Positions 1 to 4,630 of a stretch of DNA of 6,287 nucleotides are shown in pieces (the first letter of the stretch is position 1; each line of letters starts with the position of its first letter). The position numbers were made by a program, and so were the translations under genes. Below the pieces are notes generated by a model. It saw nothing but the letters and a program-made list of their open reading frames with translations. It ran no database searches and had not been told where the DNA came from. Source of the stretch: Candidatus Binatota bacterium (GTDB taxonomy: Bacteria > Desulfobacterota > Binatia > Bin18). Where the stretch lies: contig WTHE01000522.1 in assembly GCA_011523315.1 (NCBI GenBank), positions 1 through 6,287 of the forward strand, in the 5' to 3' direction.

Positions 1-335
1 AGGCGCTGGCGTCCGGCCGGGTAGTCCGCCGCGTCCAGTGTGCCGACCGGCCGGCCGTGGACTACGATCTGCGCGCCCCGGTCGGTGTGCGGTTTCAGCA
101 GCACCGGATTGAAATCGGTGTGCGACGCCAGCCCGGCCGCCCGAGCCTGTACAGCCTGGGCACGGCCAATCTCTCCGCCGTCGGCACACGCGGCCGCGTT
201 ATTGGACATGTTCTGGGGTTTGAAGGGCGCAACGCGCAGCCCCCGCCGCCTGGCGATGCGACACAGACCGGCGACGATAACGGATTTACCGACATCAGAG
301 CCGGTCCCCTGGATCATGATGACCCGCGCGCCCAT
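1..335 (-). CDS. cobQ: Cobyric acid synthase (adenosylcobyrinate a,c-diamide amidohydrolase), N-terminal part, runs off the left edge
   Basis: CobQ/CbiP carries out the ATP- and glutamine-dependent amidations of the corrin ring that give cobyric acid late in cobalamin synthesis; it is cytoplasmic. The visible 111 residues are the start of the N-terminal P-loop-like ATPase domain. They show the family nucleotide motif QGTGSDVGKS at residues 9-18, the signature PFKPQNMSNNA at 37-47, then DGGEIGRAQAVQARAAG at 52-68 and NPVLLKPHTDRGAQ at 76-89. Family members are about 480-510 residues, so roughly a fifth is present and the glutamine amidotransferase domain lies outside the window. An in-frame TAG at 348-350 bounds the start. 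ATG at 335 gives the usual short lead before the P-loop; ATG at 317 is the alternative. The nearest GGAGG is about 21 nt upstream of the start, so the ribosome site is poor. I see no B12-box of a cobalamin riboswitch in the 83 bp to the divergent gene. Identification is firm from the motifs. Confidence 0.96.
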   Translation of the reverse strand, partial: MGARVIMIQGTGSDVGKSVIVAGLCRIARRRGLRVAPFKPQNMSNNAAACADGGEIGRAQAVQARAAGLASHTDFNPVLLKPHTDRGAQIVVHGRPVGTLDAADYPAGRQR

Positions 336-418
336 ACCGCACTGTGTCTATCACAGCCTCCGCGTCCCGTCCGCCCCCGCCTGGAGCGACGATCAGGTGT
401 TGACTGTCGAGATCATCC

Positions 419-976
419 GTGCGGGGTATGGGCGTGATGTGGTCACTCAGTGCACTACGCCGACAGCTGCGCTCCAGATTGTTCCCGTCCGCCGTCCGCG
501 CCACGGCTGATGGCAGCTATTTGCGGATTCTGTCGCCGACAAATCCCGTCCACGTCTGGTCGGGGCCGGACGACAGCCTGCGGCCGCTGGCCTTTCTGGT
601 CGGACACTTTTACGGGCACGGGTACTACACCGGGCGTCCGGGCGGCTTTCAAAAAGAAGTCACCGGTGGCTGGGAGGCGGGCGGCCGTTTCCTGTCTCTG
701 CGCCTGGGGGTGAATTATCCCCTGGCTGACGGTCGTAACGACTGCCACCAGGCGCTGGTGATTATCGGCCTCGATGCCGCCACCCGAGCGCTTGAGGGCC
801 GGGCCTATACCGACGCCGGGTCCGTGGTGACGTACCCCATCGAGTTCGACGGCCACACCGTCCGTTTCCCCGACCGTCCGCCCGGTCATGGCGCCGGCCA
901 CAGGCGCGCCCGCAAGGTGTTGCGGCCGACCGCTGACGGCTATGAGGAGCGGCTCGAAGTCGAACGGCCGGTTTGA
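419..976 (+). CDS. DUF1579-like (lipocalin/nitrobindin-type beta-barrel) protein of unknown function
   Basis: The 185-residue product resembles the DUF1579-type small beta-barrel family. LAFLVGHFYGHGYY at residues 58-70 corresponds to the family's opening 'FLVG-W-G-G' strand. GGWEAGGRFLSLRLG (83-97), ALVIIGLDAATRALEGRAYTDAG (112-134) and YEERLEVE (175-182) look like successive beta-strands. Many relatives are annotated only as hypothetical; some related barrels bind haem or other hydrophobic ligands, but no ligand residue can be named here. The start is uncertain: GTG at 419, ATG at 428 and ATG at 437 are in frame, and the first roughly 50 residues are Arg-rich, not clearly conserved, and not a signal peptide. 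The gene is divergent from cobQ and convergent with the SLOG-family gene. The coding call rests on the barrel-like pattern and an unbroken frame in the expected length range. The family assignment is moderately sure; the function is unknown. Confidence 0.7.
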   Translation: MRGMGVMWSLSALRRQLRSRLFPSAVRATADGSYLRILSPTNPVHVWSGPDDSLRPLAFLVGHFYGHGYYTGRPGGFQKEVTGGWEAGGRFLSLRLGVNYPLADGRNDCHQALVIIGLDAATRALEGRAYTDAGSVVTYPIEFDGHTVRFPDRPPGHGAGHRRARKVLRPTADGYEERLEVERPV

Positions 977-1030
977 GGCCTATTCGATTCTTCAGCTGCG
1001 GCGGGTGACGAGCGGCAATACACAACGCTG

Positions 1031-1058
1031 GTAGGGGCGAGGCATGCCTCGCCCCTAC
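1031..1058. repeat. Perfect 28-bp palindrome, likely a dispersed repeat (REP/MITE-like) and possible bidirectional terminator
   Basis: The left half is GTAGGGGCGAGGCA and the right half is its exact reverse complement, giving a 14-bp perfect inverted repeat with no spacer and GCATGC at the centre. It lies between the convergent ends of the DUF1579-like gene (stop at 976) and the SLOG-family gene. The TAG stop of the SLOG gene (1055-1057) is part of the right arm. GTAGGGGC-type palindromes are recalled as dispersed intergenic repeats in several high-GC environmental bacteria. No second copy exists in this window, so mobility is inference. The transcript could form a very stable hairpin in either direction, but no T-tract follows, so classical intrinsic termination is unproven. 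Confidence 0.8.
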
Positions 1059-1585
1059 AGCAGGTGGGCGCGGACAAAGGCCTGCACGGCCGAGAAGTCG
1101 CTCTCAACCACGGCTTGGTCGGACAGGCCCTCAATGTCGGTGCGCCGGTCGAGATAGGCGACCAGGGGCCGGCCGTAGCGCAGGGCCAGATCGACCTCAC
1201 TCGCCGTTCCTGGTCCGCCGGGCAGGGCGATCACCACGTTGGCACTCAGGATATTGATATGGTTGCGCGACAGCGGCTCGGTGCCGCGCTCGCCGCTCAG
1301 CGACAGGTGGGTGTATATCGGAATCTCAACCCAGGGGTTGGGGTAGCCCGTTTTTGGCCCGGCCAGCGGGTCATCTGTGGCGCTGGGAATGATGCCGATG
1401 ACCAGCCCCCGGCGTCCGACGGTCTCGGCAAACGCCTGGCTGGCGGCGGCCATTACGCCACGGCCGCCGCCGGTCAGCAGGTGCACGCCTGCCCGGGCCA
1501 GCCACGCGCCGACCTGCCGGGCGCGCGCGGCGTGCGGCTGGCTGCCGGAACCCATGACGCCGACAATCGGCAGGCGGGTGGCCAC
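1055..1585 (-). CDS. SLOG/LOG-family Rossmann-fold nucleotide-binding protein (TIGR00725-like)
   Basis: The 176-residue product has the SLOG/LOG fold hallmarks: an N-terminal strand and glycine loop IVGVMGSGS (7-15), LLTGGGRGVM at 36-45, a GIIPS segment near 64-68, and the signature PGGPGTASE at 122-130. Arg107-Asn108 precede the last motif, as in LOG phosphoribohydrolases. Family members cleave or bind nucleotides, for example nucleoside 5'-monophosphate phosphoribohydrolase activity, or are annotated as molybdenum-cofactor carriers; which applies here is not decidable. The frame stays open further upstream, but that part is antisense-like sequence inside the preceding gene. GTG at 1585 was chosen because it lies 7 nt after the upstream gene's stop, has AGGTG close before it, and places the first beta-strand at the usual distance. 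It is the last gene of a three-gene minus-strand operon. Its stop codon lies inside a perfect palindrome. Confidence 0.87.
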   Translation of the reverse strand: MATRLPIVGVMGSGSQPHAARARQVGAWLARAGVHLLTGGGRGVMAAASQAFAETVGRRGLVIGIIPSATDDPLAGPKTGYPNPWVEIPIYTHLSLSGERGTEPLSRNHINILSANVVIALPGGPGTASEVDLALRYGRPLVAYLDRRTDIEGLSDQAVVESDFSAVQAFVRAHLL

Positions 1586-1592
1586 ACGGCAC

Positions 1593-2228
1593 CTAGCGGG
1601 GGGTGTGGCCGTGTTCGGCCAGCCGTTCGCGCACCCGCACGATGCGCTCCGCACCCCAGAACAGCTCGCCGTTGACCACATAGCTGGGCACGCCGAACAC
1701 GCCGTCGGCCTCGGCTGCGGCCATGACCCGGTCGTGTTCCTGGCGTCCCTGGCCGTGCAGGTAGTCGAGAAATCCTGCGGCATCGAGGCCGACCTCGGTC
1801 AGCACCCGGCCGATGAGTTCCGGGTTCTCAATATCGAGTTCGCGCCGCCAGAAGCGTTCATACACCGCGTCATGATAGGCCCGGAAGTCGCCCCGCTGTT
1901 TGGCGTACAGCATGCCGATATGGGCGGTCGAACTATCGAAGATTTTCCGTGGGCCGCGAATCACCAGGCCGCGTCGGTTGGCCTCGCGCCGACAGTCCAT
2001 ATAGCTGTACTTGACCCGTCGCCACTGGTGGGCGTTGCGGTTTTCGCTCAGGACTGCCCCGTCGGCGCCGACCTCGGCCGAACCCAGAAAGCTGGGGATG
2101 TGGAGGGTCAGCGGCAGCCAGTCGATTGCTACGTCAAAATCCCGGGCGAGCTGATAGGTCTCGGCCTGGGCCAGGTAGGCGTAGGGGCTTTTGTAATCAA
2201 AATAGTGGGTGATTTTTTCCAGGGCCAC
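1593..2228 (-). CDS. 2-hydroxychromene-2-carboxylate isomerase / DsbA-like thioredoxin-fold protein
   Basis: The 211-residue product matches the HCCA isomerase / kappa-class glutathione transferase branch of the DsbA superfamily. Residues 9-20 (YFDYKSPYAYLA) carry the family's Asp-x-x-Ser-Pro motif: Ser14 stands where DsbA has its first redox cysteine, so a thiol-oxidase role is unlikely. The helical insertion spans roughly 60-170. The cis-proline loop and C-terminal strand are GVFGVPSYVVNGELFWGAERI at 176-196, close to the canonical family ending. Known members isomerise a chromene carboxylate using glutathione during aromatic degradation. No other aromatic-degradation gene is nearby, so the substrate is open. 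It starts with GTG at 2228, supported by GGAGGAAG six to seven nt upstream. It lies 21 nt after the Nudix gene and 7 nt before the SLOG gene, so it is very probably cotranscribed with both. No signal peptide is seen; it should be cytoplasmic. Confidence 0.9.
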   Translation of the reverse strand: MALEKITHYFDYKSPYAYLAQAETYQLARDFDVAIDWLPLTLHIPSFLGSAEVGADGAVLSENRNAHQWRRVKYSYMDCRREANRRGLVIRGPRKIFDSSTAHIGMLYAKQRGDFRAYHDAVYERFWRRELDIENPELIGRVLTEVGLDAAGFLDYLHGQGRQEHDRVMAAAEADGVFGVPSYVVNGELFWGAERIVRVRERLAEHGHTPR

Positions 2229-2232
2229 GGGT

Positions 2233-2240
2233 CTTCCTCC
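2233..2240 (-). promoter_or_regulatory. Strong ribosome binding site that fixes the GTG start of the HCCA isomerase-like gene
   Basis: On the minus strand GGAGGAAG ends 4 nt before the GTG at 2226-2228, with its GGAGG core about 7 nt away. It sits wholly in the 21-nt gap behind the Nudix stop codon, which argues for efficient independent initiation at this non-ATG start. Confidence 0.75.
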
Positions 2241-2249
2241 GTCCTGCGC

Positions 2250-2738
2250 TTAACCGGCGAACAGGGTGTAGCTCACGCCGGTGAAATGGGTCAGCTCCTG
2301 CGGCAGCAGCAGACGCCGGTCAGGGGCAAACACCCGTCGAGCGATTTCCAGGTTGATGGGTGGAATCTGGTCCAGGGCTTCGATTTCGGCCAGCGTCAGA
2401 TAAGCCGCCCGGTCAACCTCATCGTTGTCGGGCTGCGGCTCGCCGCTGACCGGATGCAGCAGCAGCACGATGTAGATGCTGTTGCCGATGTCCGGGTCGT
2501 AGCGGTTGCGCAGGCCCAGCACGCCCTCGACCGCAGCCAGCACCCCGGCCTCTTCCCGAACCTCTCGAATCACCGCCTGTTCGATGGTTTCGTCGGGTTC
2601 GACAAAGCCGCCGGGCACCTGCCAGTTGCCGCGCCCGCGGCGCGAGGCGCGGCGCACCAGCAGCAGGCGGTTGTTCCACGCCACCGCGCCGCCGACGCCG
2701 AGGTTATAGCCGGTGTTATATCGCTCGGGGAGTGCCAT
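2250..2738 (-). CDS. Nudix hydrolase, ADP-ribose pyrophosphatase-like
   Basis: The 162-residue product contains a complete Nudix box, G44-x5-E50-x7-R58-E59-V60-R61-E62-E63-A64-G65-V66, with every metal-binding glutamate of the consensus present. It is preceded by the family's strand NNRLLLVRRASRRGRGNWQVPGGF (22-45). Nudix enzymes hydrolyse nucleoside diphosphates linked to another moiety, using Mg2+. The WQVPGGFVEPDE pattern is common in ADP-ribose/NADH-type members, but the substrate cannot be assigned from it. EVDRAAYLTLAEIEAL (107-121) is the usual post-box acidic region. ATG at 2738 is preferred; a GTG at 2762 would add eight residues without family support, and longer in-frame sequence upstream overlaps the divergent crotonase gene and is not coding. 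The ribosome site is weak (GGGG about 10 nt upstream). It is the first gene of the Nudix-HCCA isomerase-SLOG operon. Confidence 0.93.
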   Translation of the reverse strand: MALPERYNTGYNLGVGGAVAWNNRLLLVRRASRRGRGNWQVPGGFVEPDETIEQAVIREVREEAGVLAAVEGVLGLRNRYDPDIGNSIYIVLLLHPVSGEPQPDNDEVDRAAYLTLAEIEALDQIPPINLEIARRVFAPDRRLLLPQELTHFTGVSYTLFAG

Positions 2739-2751
2739 ATGCGTGAGGCCC

Positions 2752-2785
2752 CAGCTTGTCACTTGCAGGCTGGCTTTGCAAGCTG
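2752..2785. repeat. Nested inverted repeats in the divergent Nudix/crotonase intergenic region, possible operator
   Basis: CAGCTTG at 2752-2758 is the exact reverse complement of CAAGCTG at 2779-2785, and CTTGCA at 2762-2767 pairs with TGCAAG at 2777-2782. The two pairings overlap and are alternatives. They lie just upstream of the Nudix start and upstream of the predicted crotonase promoter. Dyads of this kind can be regulator-binding sites, but no regulator gene is in the window and the arms are short, so chance is a real possibility. Confidence 0.3.
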
Positions 2786-2799
2786 AAACGCGGTCAGGA

Positions 2800-2829
2800 T
2801 TGACACCGGCGCGCGTCTCGGACCATAGT
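2800..2829 (+). promoter_or_regulatory. Predicted sigma70-type promoter of the crotonase-family gene
   Basis: A perfect -35 hexamer TTGACA (2800-2805) is followed by an 18-bp spacer and CATAGT (2824-2829), which matches four of six bases of TATAAT including the conserved second A and final T. Transcription would start near 2836, leaving a leader of about 23 nt that contains AGGAG at 2847-2851, seven nt before the ATG. The fit of -35, spacing, ribosome site and start codon makes this the best promoter candidate in the window; it is a prediction only. Confidence 0.5.
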
Positions 2830-2858
2830 GAGCAGCGCGGAGAAACAGGAGAACAGGC

Positions 2859-3644
2859 ATGCACGACAACGCGGTGTATCTGGAAACCCGGGGCGAAATC
2901 GCCAGCCTGGTGCTGAACCGCCCGGACAAGCTGAACGCGCTCAACTCCGAGGTCCTGGAACGGATCAAGGCCGCCACGGCCGAGGTGGCCGACAATCCCG
3001 AGATCAAGGTCATGATTGTGCGCGGGGCGACGGCCAAGGTGTTCTCGTCCGGGGCGGATATCAGCGAGTTCCCCAAGGTCCACGCCACGCCCGAGTCGCG
3101 TGAGCGGTTTAACGACCTGTTCCGCTCGACCCTGGACGGCATCACCGGGCTGGAGAAACCGGTCATTGCCATGATCGCCGGCTATTGCTTTGGCGGGGGC
3201 TGCGCCCTGGCCCTGGCCTGCGATGTGCGCTACGCCGACCACACCGCCCGGTTCTGCATCCCGCCGGCTCGGCTCGGCGTGGCCTACACCCTGCACGAAA
3301 CCAAACGCCTGGTCGATCTGGTCGGCCCGTCAAAGGCCAAGGAAATGCTGATGGGGGCCAAGGTGCTGAACGCCGAAGAGGCCCTGACCTGGGGTCTGGC
3401 CACCCGGCTGTTTGACCCCGAGACCCTGGCCGACGAGACCTGGGCCTTTGCCCACGAGCTGTGTCGTCTGTCGCAGTTCACGATCCGGGCGGTCAAGACG
3501 ACCGTCCGGGAAATCGTCGCCGGCGCCCAGGACGACACGCCGACGAGCCGGGCGCTGCGCGCTCAGGCGTTTGAGAACCCGGACTATTTCGAGGGCCGGG
3601 ACGCCTTTCTGCAGAAGCGCAAACCCCAGTTCCGGTATCGCTGA
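2859..3644 (+). CDS. Enoyl-CoA hydratase/isomerase (crotonase) family protein with altered active site
   Basis: The 261-residue product is full length for the crotonase family. LVLNRPDKLNAL at 17-28, the SSGADI segment at 63-68 and IAGYCFGGGCALALACDVRYA at 106-126 supply the CoA pocket and the two backbone oxyanion-hole positions (about Ala66 and Gly113). The C-terminal ending FEGRDAFLQKRKPQF at 244-258 is also typical. Aligned by eye with rat mitochondrial enoyl-CoA hydratase, the two catalytic glutamates Glu144 and Glu164 fall on Ala116 and Pro136, with the same 20-residue spacing. Simple hydration of 2-enoyl-CoA by the textbook mechanism is therefore unlikely. The oxyanion hole is intact, so a decarboxylase, isomerase, hydrolase or other acyl-CoA reaction is possible. 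Related proteins with a C-I-P-x-A-R-L-G segment are, to my memory, usually annotated simply as enoyl-CoA hydratase. ATG at 2859 has AGGAG seven nt upstream. It is divergent from the Nudix operon and convergent with the CitE-like gene, 11 bp away. Confidence 0.93.
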   Translation: MHDNAVYLETRGEIASLVLNRPDKLNALNSEVLERIKAATAEVADNPEIKVMIVRGATAKVFSSGADISEFPKVHATPESRERFNDLFRSTLDGITGLEKPVIAMIAGYCFGGGCALALACDVRYADHTARFCIPPARLGVAYTLHETKRLVDLVGPSKAKEMLMGAKVLNAEEALTWGLATRLFDPETLADETWAFAHELCRLSQFTIRAVKTTVREIVAGAQDDTPTSRALRAQAFENPDYFEGRDAFLQKRKPQFRYR

Positions 3645-3655
3645 AACCCCGTGTC

Positions 3656-4573
3656 CTACAGCGCCTTGACCTGGGCGTAGTCGCCGACCGGGAGGCCGAA
3701 CGCCTCGGCCTGGTGAATCAAGTCCAGCGCGTTGCGGACGTGGGCGTAGTCGATCATCATGCCGTCATAGGTCACGGCCGCCCGGCCGGCCTGCTCGGCC
3801 TCGGCCATGGCCTGCAAGATGCCCTTGTTCCACTCGATCTCCTCGGCCGACGGGGCAAACACCTCGTTGGCCAGCGGTACCGCAGACGGGTGGATCAGCA
3901 GGGCGCCGCGAAAACCGATCTCCCGGGCGCGCCTGAGCTGAGCCTTGACCAGCTCGGTATCGCCGACCTCTAGCGAGCCGACGCCGAGCGGGTACTCAAA
4001 ACCGGCCGCCCGACACGCCAGCAGGACGTGGGAACCCATGTACAGGCTCTCCAAGCCCTCGCGGGTCCACTGGAAACCGACCGCCTTGGTGACATCGCCC
4101 GAGCGCTGGCCAACGCCGCCAATCACGGCTCCCACGCGGGGACAGGCCGAGGCCAGCTCGTAGGCGTTCATGATCCCTTTGGCCGTCTCCGGGATGGCCA
4201 TGATTTCGACTGTGCCGAGGTCCAGGCCGGCCTTGCGCTCAAACAGCTCGATCCAGGCGTCGATTTTGCGGATCTCGTCGGCGTTTTCGAGCTTGGGAAT
4301 GGCAATGCCGTCGAGTCCGGCGGTGACAATGGCCTCCACGTCTTCGCCCGTCAGTCCGGTATCCAGCCCGTTGACCCGGACAAAGACGCCGACCGCGTTG
4401 TCCCGCAGGCGCTCAATGCCGGCCCGTACAATCGGACGCGCCTGGACCTTTTCGGCAATCGGCACGGCGTCTTCGAGATCGATGATCAGCGCGTCCGGCC
4501 CGTATTTAGGCGCCTTGTCAATCCAGTCCGGGCGGTTGCCGGGAACAAACAGAACCGAGCGGTACAGTTTCAT
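3656..4573 (-). CDS. CitE-like / HpcH-HpaI aldolase family lyase
   Basis: The 305-residue product is a TIM-barrel member of the CitE-like acyl-CoA lyase family. The opening RSVLFVPGNRPDWIDKA (5-21), the IDLEDAVP segment (31-38) with a following EK-x-x-AR, FVRVNG (64-69), IPKLENADEI (92-101) and IPETAKGIMNAYELA (128-141) are the standard motifs; Glu129 is the expected Mg2+ ligand. The usual second metal motif, GAED, is replaced by GGVGQRSGD, with Asp160 as the likely ligand, and LIHPSAVPLANEVF (226-239) follows. This resembles a CitE subgroup of unknown substrate rather than a true citrate lyase beta subunit, and no citD or citF is nearby. Family members cleave or condense CoA thioesters such as citramalyl-CoA, malyl-CoA or beta-hydroxyacyl-CoA. 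ATG at 4573 has GGAGGAG ending seven nt upstream. It lies 57 bp downstream of cobA-hemD on the same strand, so read-through is possible. Confidence 0.92.
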   Translation of the reverse strand: MKLYRSVLFVPGNRPDWIDKAPKYGPDALIIDLEDAVPIAEKVQARPIVRAGIERLRDNAVGVFVRVNGLDTGLTGEDVEAIVTAGLDGIAIPKLENADEIRKIDAWIELFERKAGLDLGTVEIMAIPETAKGIMNAYELASACPRVGAVIGGVGQRSGDVTKAVGFQWTREGLESLYMGSHVLLACRAAGFEYPLGVGSLEVGDTELVKAQLRRAREIGFRGALLIHPSAVPLANEVFAPSAEEIEWNKGILQAMAEAEQAGRAAVTYDGMMIDYAHVRNALDLIHQAEAFGLPVGDYAQVKAL

Positions 4574-4630
4574 GGGCGTTCTCCTCCATGGATGTGATGG
4601 CTGCCAGCATTGGCCGATTCTTCGTCCAGG

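Noticed and set aside
336..418. Cobalamin riboswitch ahead of cobQ
   Set aside because: No B12-box-like sequence is visible and 83 bp is too short for a complete element.
400..430. TTGACT as a -35 box for the DUF1579-like gene
   Set aside because: No acceptable -10 hexamer lies 16-19 bp downstream; the region is G-rich.
295..504. 69-codon minus-strand frame upstream of and overlapping the cobQ start
   Set aside because: It overlaps cobQ out of frame and the plus-strand gene in antisense, and shows no recognisable domain.
1377..2786. 469-codon open frame on the plus strand opposite the SLOG, isomerase and Nudix genes
   Set aside because: It is antisense to three genes with clear family motifs, has no recognisable domain, and long antisense frames are expected at this GC content.
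2739..3296. N-terminal extension of the Nudix frame of up to 186 residues
   Set aside because: It overlaps the crotonase gene and its promoter in antisense and shows no family similarity; the Nudix family start fits ATG at 2738.
3638..3664. Terminator between the convergent crotonase and CitE-like genes
   Set aside because: The gap is only 11 bp and the best stem is 5 bp (CGCTG/CAGCG) with no T-tract.
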